From NCBI GenBank assembly GCA_937883885.1, contig CAKZXL010000546.1, positions 1-14,455 of the forward strand: 14,455 nucleotides of DNA, written 5' to 3'. Source of the stretch: an uncultured Aquincola sp. (lineage in GTDB: Bacteria > Pseudomonadota > Gammaproteobacteria > Burkholderiales > Burkholderiaceae). The notes beneath the pieces are model-generated. The model was not told the DNA's origin and did not search any database. It saw only the letters and a program-made list of their open reading frames with translations. Made by a program: the position numbers and the translations under genes. This document shows, piece by piece, positions 7,100 through 14,263 of the stretch; positions within the stretch are counted from its first letter, which is position 1; every line of letters begins with the position of its first letter.

Positions 7100-8464
7100 A
7101 TGACTGAATCTCTGCATGCTGACGCGGCACCGCCCTCGGGCCGCCATCGCCTGGTGATCGTCGGCGGCGGCGCCGGCGGCCTGCAGCTGGCGGCCCGGCT
7201 GGGCCAGCGGCTGGGGCCCGACTTGCCGATCGAGCTGACGCTGATCGACGCCGCCCTGACCCATGTGTGGAAGCCGCAGCTGCACGAGCTGGCGGCCGGC
7301 ACGCTGGGCGGCCCCGACCAGGAAACCGACTACCTGCAGCAGGCCCAGCGCCACGGCTTTCGCTTTCACCTGGGGCGGCTGGAGCGCATGGACCGCAGCG
7401 CACGGCAGCTGTGGCTGGCGCCGCTGCTGGACGACGACGGCCACACCGTGGCGCCGCGCCGGGCGGTGCCTTACGACACCGTGGTGCTGGCGCTGGGCAG
7501 CGTCGTCAACGACTTCGGCACGCCCGGCGTGGCCGAGCATGCGGTGGCGCTGGACACCGCCGACGACGCCCGGCGCTTCCATCGAAGGCTGCTGTCGCTG
7601 TGGGCACGCAACGAGCTGCAGGCCGTGAGCCAGCGCGAGCGCACGCCGGTGCGCATCGCCATCGTCGGGGGCGGCGCCACCGGCGTGGAGCTGGCGGCCG
7701 AGCTGATGGAAACGCTGTCGGCGCTGGCCGGCTTCGTGCCGCACCTGGGCGGCTCGGCCCCCGCCCGCGCTGATGGGCTGCCGGTGCGCATCCACCTGCT
7801 GGAAGCCGGCCCGCGCCTGCTGGCCGCCCTGCCTGAAGCGGTGGCCGCACAGGCGCAGGCCGACTTGCAGCGGCGCGGCATCGACGTGCGCACCGGCGTC
7901 AAGGTGACGGGCGTGACCGCCAGCAGCGTGCTGCTGGGCGACCAAAGCCTGCCCGCCGACCTGACGGTGTGGGCCGCCGGCATCCGCGGGCCGCAGGTGC
8001 TGCAGCAGCTGGACGGGCTGGCCCTGACGCGCAGCGGCCAGCTGGAGGTGCTGCCCACGCTGCAGACCACGCTGGACCCCCGCGTGCTGGCCATGGGCGA
8101 TTGCGCCTGGTGCACGCCGCAGCCCGGCGGCCCGGCGGTGCCGCCCCGCGCGCAGGCCGCGCACCAGCAGGCCGAGATGCTGGCCGCCGCCCTGCCCGGC
8201 TTCATCCGCGGCGAGCCGCTGCCGGCCTTCCGCTTCGACGACAAGGGCTCACTGGTGTCGATCGGCCGCCGCCATGCGGTGGGCCGCCTGGTCACCCCGG
8301 GCCAGGGCGGCGGCTTCAACCTCGATGGCCTGCTGGCCCGCTGGGCCTACTGGGGCCTGCAACGCCAGCACATGGCCACGCTGCACGGCCCGCTGCGCAC
8401 CGCCCTGGCCACCATCGGCGGCTGGCTGATGGCGCGCACGGGGCCGCCGGTGAAGTTGCACTGA
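7100..8464 (+). CDS. Type II NADH dehydrogenase-like FAD-dependent oxidoreductase
   Basis: A 454-residue two-dinucleotide-fold flavoprotein. The FAD-binding motif GGGAGG is at residues 22-27 after LVIV. The second nucleotide motif GGGATG, at 190-195, should bind NAD(P)H. AMGDCAW at 331-337 is the C-terminal FAD contact (GD). PKLHELA-like KPQLHELAAGTL near 57-68 and the AQAAHQQA segment near 350 are typical of NDH-2 enzymes. The C-terminus (LLARWAYWGL, then LRTALATIGGWLMA) is amphipathic, as in NDH-2 membrane attachment. The expected reaction is non-proton-pumping electron transfer from NADH to quinone at the cytoplasmic membrane face. Some relatives of similar length are ferredoxin or sulfide:quinone reductases, but the two GGGxxG motifs and the HVWKPQLHE block favour NDH-2. 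It starts 43 bases after the hydrolase stop, so one transcript is likely, and it ends one base before the stop of the convergent fic gene. Confidence 0.9.
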   Translation: MTESLHADAAPPSGRHRLVIVGGGAGGLQLAARLGQRLGPDLPIELTLIDAALTHVWKPQLHELAAGTLGGPDQETDYLQQAQRHGFRFHLGRLERMDRSARQLWLAPLLDDDGHTVAPRRAVPYDTVVLALGSVVNDFGTPGVAEHAVALDTADDARRFHRRLLSLWARNELQAVSQRERTPVRIAIVGGGATGVELAAELMETLSALAGFVPHLGGSAPARADGLPVRIHLLEAGPRLLAALPEAVAAQAQADLQRRGIDVRTGVKVTGVTASSVLLGDQSLPADLTVWAAGIRGPQVLQQLDGLALTRSGQLEVLPTLQTTLDPRVLAMGDCAWCTPQPGGPAVPPRAQAAHQQAEMLAAALPGFIRGEPLPAFRFDDKGSLVSIGRRHAVGRLVTPGQGGGFNLDGLLARWAYWGLQRQHMATLHGPLRTALATIGGWLMARTGPPVKLH

Positions 8465-8465
8465 G

Positions 8466-9698
8466 CTACTTGGGCGCTGCTTCGGCTGCTGCGTCGGCTT
8501 CTGCCTCTGGCCACAGGCTGGGGAAGAGAAAGCGCAGCGCATTCAGCGGGATGCCGAAGCGCACCGGCCCGCGTGGCGAATCGGAGCGCAGCAGGCCGGC
8601 GTCCAACAGCTTGCCGATCAGCGTGGTAGCTGTGCGCTCGCCCAGGCCGGTCATGCTGGCGAAGTCGCCGCGCGACAGTTCACCCTGGGTAGCAAACAGG
8701 TAGTGCAAGGGCCGCAAGGCTTCCAGCCGCACACCTCGGCGTACCACGTGCGCTTCGTGCGCGAGCAGCGCGCCCAGGCGGTCCTGCATGTCGCGCAGGT
8801 TCAGCATGCGGGCCATGAACCGCACTTGATCCAGGCACACCTGCAGGAAGAAGGTGATCCATGCCAGCAGCATGCGCTCGCTCAACTGCCCGCGACCATC
8901 CAGGTCGCCCTGGCGCGGCAGGTCGGCATTGCCCAGATGCTCGCTGTAGCGATCGGCCTGCCGCGCCAGGCCCCGCAGCGGCGACCACAGGCCGCCCGTC
9001 AAGCCCATGGCGCCCATCACCGCCAGGCTGTGCAGGCGCGAGACGCGGCCGTTGCCGTCGGCGAACGGGTGAATCCACACCAGGCGGTGGTGAGCTGCGG
9101 CGGCCGCCACGACCTGCAGCTCGCCGCGACGGGTGCCGGCGTAGACGGCGGACCACCTCGCCAGCAAGGCAGGCACCGCATCTGCAGCAGGGGCGACATG
9201 GTGCTGGATGCGCACTTGGCGGCTGCGGAGCTGCCCTGGCGTGACGATCAGTTCTTCAGTGACGGCGCCTTGTGCGTCGAGCAGCCGCACGATACGGTCG
9301 GCGTCGCTGAGCTGGACAAACAGATGGCGGTGGATGTTGCACAAGAAGTCTGGTGCATAGCAGGCCGCCACGTCGGGCGCTTGCTCGTGAATCCAGTTCT
9401 CTGTCGCCATGTGGGCGACCGCCAGACGTTGAAGCCGCGCCTTGTCGGCGTCCTGCGAAAAGTCGTGCGACAAAGCTTGCTCGATCTCCAGAGGGCGTGT
9501 GTGCTCGCCCTCGATCTTGTTGGAGTAGTACGAGTTCATCGCACCGAGCAGCTGGGCCAGTTCGGCACTGGCGCCGCTCTGGCAGGCGCCGGTCAGCCGT
9601 GTGGCTTCCACGCGCAAGTCGTGCGCGAGCTCCAACACCTGACCGGCTTGGGCGTCTTGCGGAAGCAGCGGCTCCATCTGCGAAGGGTGCCGGATCAT
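8466..9698 (-). CDS. Fic-family protein with N-terminal inhibitory motif and C-terminal winged helix
   Basis: A 410-residue Fic-domain protein. The active-site motif HPFADGNGRVSR is intact at about residues 210-221, with catalytic His210, so AMP (or other nucleotide monophosphate) transfer to a protein hydroxyl is expected. SNKIEGE at about 59-65 fits the inhibitory-helix signature [S/T]xxxE[G/N], whose Glu blocks ATP binding, so this is a self-inhibited class II Fic with the helix in the same chain. RSRQVRIQHHVAP near 159-171 is the usual pre-Fic segment. Residues about 325-400 (LHYLFATQGELSRGDFASMTGLGERTATTL, written in parts LHYLFATQGELSRGDFAS and MTGLGERTATTL) form a winged helix. ATG at 9698 is preferred because AAGG lies five bases upstream; an in-frame TTG at 9734 would add 12 residues but overlaps an inverted repeat. 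It lies downstream of panE on the same strand with 110 bases between. The target protein is unknown. Confidence 0.92.
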   Translation of the reverse strand: MIRHPSQMEPLLPQDAQAGQVLELAHDLRVEATRLTGACQSGASAELAQLLGAMNSYYSNKIEGEHTRPLEIEQALSHDFSQDADKARLQRLAVAHMATENWIHEQAPDVAACYAPDFLCNIHRHLFVQLSDADRIVRLLDAQGAVTEELIVTPGQLRSRQVRIQHHVAPAADAVPALLARWSAVYAGTRRGELQVVAAAAAHHRLVWIHPFADGNGRVSRLHSLAVMGAMGLTGGLWSPLRGLARQADRYSEHLGNADLPRQGDLDGRGQLSERMLLAWITFFLQVCLDQVRFMARMLNLRDMQDRLGALLAHEAHVVRRGVRLEALRPLHYLFATQGELSRGDFASMTGLGERTATTLIGKLLDAGLLRSDSPRGPVRFGIPLNALRFLFPSLWPEAEADAAAEAAPK

Positions 9699-9710
9699 GT
9701 GCGCCTTGCT

Positions 9711-9749
9711 TTGCGGATGCGAAATGTTCCGCAAGTGATTGTCTCACTT
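9711..9749 (-). promoter_or_regulatory. Two adjacent inverted repeats upstream of fic
   Basis: On the plus strand TTGCGGA (9711-9717) and TCCGCAA (9728-9734) are perfect 7-base arms around ten bases. Immediately beside it, AAGTGA (9733-9738) and TCACTT (9744-9749) are perfect 6-base arms around five bases. The pair lies 13 bases beyond the preferred fic start codon. A further TTGCGGAT occurs at 9778-9785. The arrangement resembles an operator for a dimeric DNA-binding protein or a leader structure. The regulator is not known; the winged-helix end of the Fic protein itself is one candidate. Confidence 0.45.
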
Positions 9750-9808
9750 CATCTTTTCGATGAGTCTTCGGGTTTGCTTGCGGATCCGTCTTCGTCTGCC
9801 GTGGCCAT

Positions 9809-10801
9809 TCACGCGGGATACAGCCCCTTCACCCGCCCGAAGAGCCGCGCCAGCCCCAGCAGCGCATCCACGTTCGGCGTAGGCACGCCCACGCGGCGGC
9901 CCAGCTCGTGCACCGCGCCGACGATGGCGTCCAGCTCCATCGGCCGGCCGGCCTGCACGTCCTGCAACATCGAGGTGGAAATGGCGCCCAGCTTGCGCGT
10001 GACCGCATGGCGGTCTTCGGGCGCCTGGTCGATGGCGCAGCCGATGCGCCGGCCGATGTCGGCCGCCTCCTGCATCGCGGCCGAACAGAAGGCGCGCACG
10101 AGCGGGTCGTCGAGCACGCGGTCGACCGTGGCGCCGGTGATGGCCGACACCGGGTTCATCGTGAGGTTGCCCCACAGCTTGAACCAGATGTCGTAGCGGA
10201 TGCGCGGCGAGGCCGTGGCCTCGAAGCCGGCTGCCCGCAGCACGCCGGCCCAGTCGTTGGCGCGGCTGGATTCACCGCCCGCCGGCTCACCGACGATCAG
10301 GCCCTGCCCCATGCGGTGTTCCACCACGCCGGGCGCGCTGGTGCCGGTGGCGGCATGCACCACACAGCCCAGCACACGCGGCAAGGCGATGGCGGCGCCG
10401 ATGTGGCCGCCGGGATCGACGCTGTCGAGCGGCGCCTGGCCGATGCCCGGCAGGCCTTGCACGAACCACCAGGGCACGCCGTTCATCGCGGGCAGCACCA
10501 CCGTGTGCTCGGCCAGCAGCGGCGCCAGCTGGCCCGCCACCGCGGCCAGGGCCGGACCCTTGACGGCCACCACCACCAGGTCTTGCGGACCCAGCGCGGC
10601 CGTGTCGGCGGACGCCGCTGCGCAGGGGGCCTGGTGCAGCTCGCCCGCTTCACGCAGACGCCAGCCTTGCTGCTGCAAGGCCTGCAAGGTATCGCCCCGC
10701 GCCAGTGCGCTCACCTGGTGGCCGGCCATCGCCAGCCGGGTGCCCAGAAAGCCGCCGATGGCGCCGGCGCCGACGATGGCGATCCGGCGGGGCGCGCTCA
10801 T
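9809..10801 (-). CDS. panE: Ketopantoate reductase family protein (2-dehydropantoate 2-reductase)
   Basis: A 330-residue ApbA/PanE-type enzyme. The N-terminal Rossmann motif IAIVGAGAIGGFLG (GAGAIG at residues 11-16) binds NADPH, and Arg35 after the second strand suits its phosphate. VVVAVKG at 76-82 and PAMNGVPWW at 105-112 are family segments. The C-terminal helical domain carries Lys208, Asn212 and Asn216 in KLWGNLTMNPVSA, matching the catalytic Lys and substrate-binding Asn pattern of the family, and TSMLQDVQAGRPMELDAIVG at 276-295 is the usual substrate loop. The classic reaction reduces 2-dehydropantoate to pantoate in pantothenate and coenzyme A synthesis. Many bacteria carry several paralogs with other 2-oxoacid substrates, and the Trp-rich PWW segment hints this may be such a paralog. 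GGGAG six bases upstream supports the start. It begins 70 bases after the recombinase stop on the same strand. Confidence 0.88.
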   Translation of the reverse strand: MSAPRRIAIVGAGAIGGFLGTRLAMAGHQVSALARGDTLQALQQQGWRLREAGELHQAPCAAASADTAALGPQDLVVVAVKGPALAAVAGQLAPLLAEHTVVLPAMNGVPWWFVQGLPGIGQAPLDSVDPGGHIGAAIALPRVLGCVVHAATGTSAPGVVEHRMGQGLIVGEPAGGESSRANDWAGVLRAAGFEATASPRIRYDIWFKLWGNLTMNPVSAITGATVDRVLDDPLVRAFCSAAMQEAADIGRRIGCAIDQAPEDRHAVTRKLGAISTSMLQDVQAGRPMELDAIVGAVHELGRRVGVPTPNVDALLGLARLFGRVKGLYPA

Positions 10802-10871
10802 CGGCCGCTCCCGGCGGGCATCGAGGCGGGGCACTGGAAAGGCAAAGGGCAGCGGATCATGTCGCGGGCTT

Positions 10872-12767
10872 TCAGTGAGGCGGGGTGACCGGGCGATTCT
10901 GGCCTGCAGCCGCCCGCCGTTGGTACAGCGCGGTGACGGAGGGTGAGGCATGGCCCAAGCGCCCTTGCGCCGTGTCCAGCGGCAGCCCCTGCGCCAGCGC
11001 CTGCACGCCATGGGTGTGGCGCAGCCAATGGCTGCTGGCGCGGCGCAGGGCCTGCGCGTCGGCCGTCTCGCCCGCGGCAGCCGCATCGGCAGCGCATTGA
11101 CGAAACAGGCGCTTGATTTGATCGGCCAGCGTGGGCGCGGCGATGCCTTGGCGGGGATCGATGGCGCGGCCGGCAGCCAGAGCGGGGGCGCGCAGGCTGA
11201 AGTCCGCGGCCTGGCCCAGCAATGGCACGTCGGCCTGGGCGGGGTGCAACGGGTCTTGCAGCAGCCCGCGGCCGGCCAAGGAGGCGCGCAACAGCGCGGC
11301 CCAGCCGGCGGGCACCGGCAGTTCCCTGCCGCGGGCACCGGGCGCGCGGATGCGCAGCCACAGCGCGTCGGTGTCGGCGGCGTCTTGCGCCTGCAGGTCG
11401 CCCAGGCGCGCCTCCACGGCTTCCGACAGCCGAAGCCCGAGGCCCTGCATCAGCCCCCAGGCCAGCCGCAGCCGCAGCGTGGCCGCGGTGTCGGGCAGGC
11501 GGTGCAGACGCCGCGCGACCCAGCCGCACTGGCGGGCCGACAGGCTGCGCCCGGCATCCAGCGCCGGGCGGGGCGTGCAGCCTGCGGCGGCGCCCTCCCA
11601 AGGATTGGCGCTGACATGGCCCTGCGCCCGCCAGAAGGCGTACAGGTTGCGCAGGATGGTGATCGTCTGCCGCCGGGCGCCGGCCGACAGCGGTCCTTCA
11701 AAGGGTCGCCACAGCGGTGATGACCTTGGCTGGTGGCGCGGCCCGCACCAGGTGTCCTGGGGTTGCGGGTGGCGCACGAAGTGCAGGTAGGCCTGCACGT
11801 CGGCCACGGCCACCGACGACAACGCGATGCCGCGCAGCAGCACGGCCCAGAGCCAGAAGCGCTCGACTTCCCGCCGGTAGGCCCGCTGCGTGTGCGGCGA
11901 CGCGGCGGCCTTGCCGTGCAGCCAGGCCATCACGGCCTCGCGATCGGTGGTCGCGCCCAGCAACGACAGCGCCAGCGGCTGGCGAAATCGGCCGAGACGG
12001 CCATCGAGCGCGGGTGGGGGCTGGAAATGGTCCAGCGGCACGGGGGTGCCGGCCGCGGGACACAGGGCGGGCTCCTCACGCCAGGCGCCCGCCTGGTCAC
12101 GCAGCCATTGCTCGATGCGCGCCGCCTTCAGCGCACCGACGCCCCGCACCGGTCGCCACCACCGCCCGGTGGCCCCTTCGACACGCTGCTTCAACTGCCG
12201 CAGCGTGAGCAGGCCCGCCGCCATCAGGCGGTCGGCCAGCCGGGGGTCGAGCCAGGCGTCCACTGGATCGTCCAGCGCCGGGGGCCGCGTGCTGAGCGAT
12301 TCCAGCCACCGCAGCGCTTCCAGCTGGCGCGCGACCAGGCGTGCGCGGCGACCCAGCCTCTGCACCGCCCGTCCGTGCGCGGCCTGGTAGGCCTCCAGCT
12401 GCTCGGCCTCGGAGAAGTCTTCCAGCCCGCGCTCGGCCGCGAATGCTCCCAGGCTGGGCAGGGCGGCCGCATCGTCGGGCACCCGTTGAAGGTCGACCAG
12501 CACCAGCCGCGCGATGCCATGCCGCCGCTCCCGTCGGGCGGCCGCCGCGAAGGCATCGCGGATCGTCTGCACCGTCGAGCGCATGCGCGCCGGCTCCGGC
12601 GGCGCATCGTTGCCCGGCTGCAGGTAGCGCACCCAGGCGTCGCGCAGTGCCACGCCCTGCACCAGCGCGCGCATGAAGGCGAAGTGGCTGGGGTGCAGCC
12701 GCACGGTGGCGCCCGGGGGGGCGGCGGGGCCGTACAGAGGCGACGAGGGGGGAAAAAGCGCGTCCAT
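10872..12767 (-). CDS. Tyrosine recombinase (site-specific integrase) with long N-terminal extension
   Basis: A 631-residue phage-integrase-family recombinase. The C-terminal catalytic domain (about 415-620) retains Arg446 in GLGLRLSEAVEARLGD, His580-x-x-Arg583 in HWLRHTHG, His606 in LGHASPSV and the nucleophile Tyr615 in ALYQRR, so it should cut and rejoin DNA through a 3'-phosphotyrosine. The usual beta-hairpin lysine position reads GARGRELPVP, with Arg where Lys is common. A core-binding SAM-like domain spans about 283-390 (SPHTQRAYRREVERFWLWA). The N-terminal 275 residues are an extension most integrases (300-450 residues) lack. It holds LHPSHFAFMRALVQGVALR, and a helix-hairpin-helix-like RGVGALKAARIEQWL near 223-237; I recall this type as an integrase-associated domain of unknown function (DUF3701), unverified. 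No Shine-Dalgarno is visible before the ATG. It faces away from a 1.4-kb gene-poor tract. Confidence 0.9.
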   Translation of the reverse strand: MDALFPPSSPLYGPAAPPGATVRLHPSHFAFMRALVQGVALRDAWVRYLQPGNDAPPEPARMRSTVQTIRDAFAAAARRERRHGIARLVLVDLQRVPDDAAALPSLGAFAAERGLEDFSEAEQLEAYQAAHGRAVQRLGRRARLVARQLEALRWLESLSTRPPALDDPVDAWLDPRLADRLMAAGLLTLRQLKQRVEGATGRWWRPVRGVGALKAARIEQWLRDQAGAWREEPALCPAAGTPVPLDHFQPPPALDGRLGRFRQPLALSLLGATTDREAVMAWLHGKAAASPHTQRAYRREVERFWLWAVLLRGIALSSVAVADVQAYLHFVRHPQPQDTWCGPRHQPRSSPLWRPFEGPLSAGARRQTITILRNLYAFWRAQGHVSANPWEGAAAGCTPRPALDAGRSLSARQCGWVARRLHRLPDTAATLRLRLAWGLMQGLGLRLSEAVEARLGDLQAQDAADTDALWLRIRAPGARGRELPVPAGWAALLRASLAGRGLLQDPLHPAQADVPLLGQAADFSLRAPALAAGRAIDPRQGIAAPTLADQIKRLFRQCAADAAAAGETADAQALRRASSHWLRHTHGVQALAQGLPLDTAQGRLGHASPSVTALYQRRAAAGQNRPVTPPH

Positions 12768-12794
12768 GCAGGAAGCCGAGAATTTGCCGTCGGT

Positions 12795-12800
12795 TTTATA
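12795..12800 (-). promoter_or_regulatory. Possible -10 element of the recombinase gene
   Basis: TATAAA on the minus strand at 12800-12795 lies 27 bases before the recombinase ATG and stands out in otherwise GC-rich sequence. No good -35 hexamer is found 16-18 bases upstream (the 17-base position reads ACTCAG), so this is only a candidate. Confidence 0.3.
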
Positions 12801-13037
12801 GGGGGTTGATTACTGAGCTGAGTGTACTTTGGTACTGGCTCGACGGCTGGGAGGCGCCAACGCGGTAGCCGGATGGGCGCAGGGGCGGAGAGTTTTCGGG
12901 AAGGCAGATTCGGGCGAGAACTTGATTGGCTTGGCGCTGAGCGGCCACCTTCCGCCGCAACGTGCGTTGCCCGGGGCGCTGAGAGGAGCGGAAGCTGCTG
13001 CAGCGTTTGTAGCCGTCGGCGGCTGACACGTCAGGCG

Positions 13038-13049
13038 CTGAGGCCTCAG
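13038..13049. repeat. Perfect 12-base palindrome
   Basis: CTGAGGCCTCAG reads the same on both strands, and the heptamer TCAGGCG occurs directly repeated at 13031-13037 and 13046-13052 around it. There is no T tract, so it is not a Rho-independent terminator. Its role is unknown. Confidence 0.5.
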
Positions 13050-13422
13050 GCGAGCGACGCTGAAAGATTTCGCGCTTTTTGGTTGGAGGGCTGACGAGGG
13101 CTGGATGGCGGTCGACACTGCGACAAAGCGCAGCCGCTGCTCAGGGGTCAGTGCGCGGGCGACCCTTCATTGGATGAGAGAGTGGGCACGCGCGAAAGCC
13201 TCTGCTGTTGCGTCCGATCGACTGACCGAGGGCATGCGGGTCAGCAGCCCAGGCGGCAGGAAGACGGGCGCCCCGCTCTAGAGTAGAACGGGCGGGTCAC
13301 GTCCCTTCCGCCGCTCTCACAGAACCTGTGGAGGCCGGCTGCCGCCTGGCACCGCCGCCCATACGGCCTGGTGGAGACTTTTCAGGAACGCCCTTGACGC
13401 TTTCCGGGCGCAGCAACGGAAA

Positions 13423-13447
13423 GGGTTGGACCGTCCAACCCCCGCTT
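13423..13447 (-). repeat. Dispersed palindromic repeat, copy 1
   Basis: GGGTTGGAC (13423-13431) and GTCCAACCC (13433-13441) are perfect complements around one base, followed by CC, one variable base and CTT. The 25 bases match copy 2 at 14219-14243 in 24 positions and have the same orientation. On the minus strand the stem is followed by only TTTCC, so terminator activity would be weak. No open frame ends just upstream of it on the minus strand: stops at 13452 and 13473 leave nothing of length. Confidence 0.75.
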
Positions 13448-14150
13448 GCCTTCACTGTTTCCGTCCCGACGTTCAGCGACGTCACGCGGCGGCCAAGGCG
13501 ATCGCCTACGACGCCGGGCGCTTTTGTGGCGTCGCTTTGTGGGGCCAGGCGGGGCGGCTGCCGTCCGACGGGTGCTGAGTGAGAGCCGCTCAGTGGGCTC
13601 TGCATTCGCAGGCGTGATGCAAACAGTGAATGGGGGGTAGGCCACCTTCGAACGCTGTACAGCGCGGCCGCTTTGGCACTCGATCAGCGCGGGCCAGATG
13701 CCGCCAACCTCGACCATGTTCGGCGCTTAGACGCCAAATGAGCCTCTTCGACGCCGAGGAGATAGCACCGGGTTGGCGGCATCGCCACCTGCCCTCTGGC
13801 TCCGCAGCCTTGGTCCTCCGCCATCAAGCGCCGCGGCCAAGTGCCACGGCCGATGCGACGGTCCACGGCGCCTGAAAGGCCTGAGTTGCACGCTCACCAG
13901 CAATCGCCGCGCGCTAGCACCGCCTTCGTGCTGCTCCCGACTTATCTGGCAATGGCGTTGGCGGTTCAACGTCGCTGCGGGCACACCTAGTGCGCCGGCA
14001 GAGGAACCGCTTCCGCTTCGGGAAGTCGCCCAGGATTGGCGACGCGCCAGCCCACCGTGTTTAGCCTTGTCCGAGTACGCACGGTGACGGTACGAGCGCT
14101 ACGCTACGACGCCAGCGCGTCGGCATGGCTCCATGGGCCTCCGGGTCCTT

Positions 14151-14181
14151 CGCCTGAGCCCCTTCAGGCGGACCATCCGCC
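14151..14181. repeat. Two overlapping, mutually exclusive hairpins
   Basis: CGCCTGA (14151-14157) pairs with TCAGGCG (14164-14170) around a six-base loop. GGCGGA (14167-14172) pairs with TCCGCC (14176-14181) around CCA. The two stems share bases 14167-14170, so only one can form fully at a time. They lie about 30 bases past the terminator in the minus direction. Whether they act in RNA or as single-stranded DNA structures cannot be told. Confidence 0.45.
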
Positions 14182-14209
14182 AAGCACCGGCACCTCTGCG
14201 CGCGCAGCC

Positions 14210-14238
14210 AAAAAAAAGGGGTTGGACCGTCCAACCCC
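14210..14238 (-). terminator. Rho-independent terminator of the small minus-strand gene (repeat copy 2)
   Basis: Reading the minus strand, GGGGTTGGAC and GTCCAACCCC form a perfect 10-base stem (14238-14218) around one central base; in practice the innermost pairs open to make the loop. It is followed by eight T (14217-14210). It begins 25 bases after the stop of the ORF at 14264. A third half-copy of the stem, GTCCAACCCCC in plus reading, lies at 14247-14257, so the minus strand carries GGGGGTTGGAC twice in tandem before the hairpin closes. Confidence 0.85.
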
Positions 14239-14263
14239 CTCTTCCTGTCCAACCCCCCGGCAG

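Larger units (their letters stand above)
12768..14209. other. Gene-poor tract of about 1.4 kb beside the recombinase
   Basis: I find no convincing gene here on either strand. Open frames of 60-110 codons exist, but they overlap each other in several frames, show no family resemblance, are rich in Arg, Ser, Pro and Ala as expected of random GC-rich reading, and lack ribosome sites. The tract differs from its neighbours, which are almost fully coding. It holds several short palindromes: GCAACG-TG-CGTTGC at 12957-12970, CTGAGGCCTCAG at 13038-13049, AGAGCC/GGCTCT at 13582-13601, CGCTGTACAGCG at 13653-13664, and overlapping hairpins at 14151-14181. It also holds one copy of a 25-base dispersed palindromic repeat. 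It may be decayed mobile DNA, a noncoding RNA region or an insertion zone; sequence alone does not decide. Confidence 0.6.

Noticed and set aside
8703..10196. Plus-strand open frame of 497 codons
   Set aside because: Antisense to fic and panE, both of which have clear family motifs.
12810..13118. Overlapping frames on both strands near the recombinase start
   Set aside because: Composition is dominated by Ala, Ser, Pro and Arg, none resembles a known protein, and the frames compete with each other and with the likely recombinase promoter.
13267..13292. CGCCC...GGGCG inverted repeat around CTCTAGAG as a terminator
   Set aside because: The outer arms pair over only five bases with a long interior, there is no T tract, and no gene ends nearby.
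13423..13441. GTTGGAC and GTCCAAC fit the integron core patterns GTTRRRY and RYYYAAC
   Set aside because: In an attC site RYYYAAC comes first and GTTRRRY follows 50-140 bases later with a structured interior. Here they are in the opposite order, one base apart, and I found no suitable partner at attC distance. The recombinase is also not IntI-like. A HattCI or IntegronFinder run would settle it.
13382..13717. Minus-strand frame of 111 codons running through repeat copy 1
   Set aside because: It reads straight through the palindrome, overlaps other frames of similar length, has no ribosome site and no recognisable motif. The KRGLDGPT it shares with the frame at 14252-14061 comes only from the nucleotide repeat.
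13719..13734. CTTAGACGCC resembles the end of an attC site
   Set aside because: The essential GTT is CTT here and no RYYYAAC partner was found upstream at the right distance.
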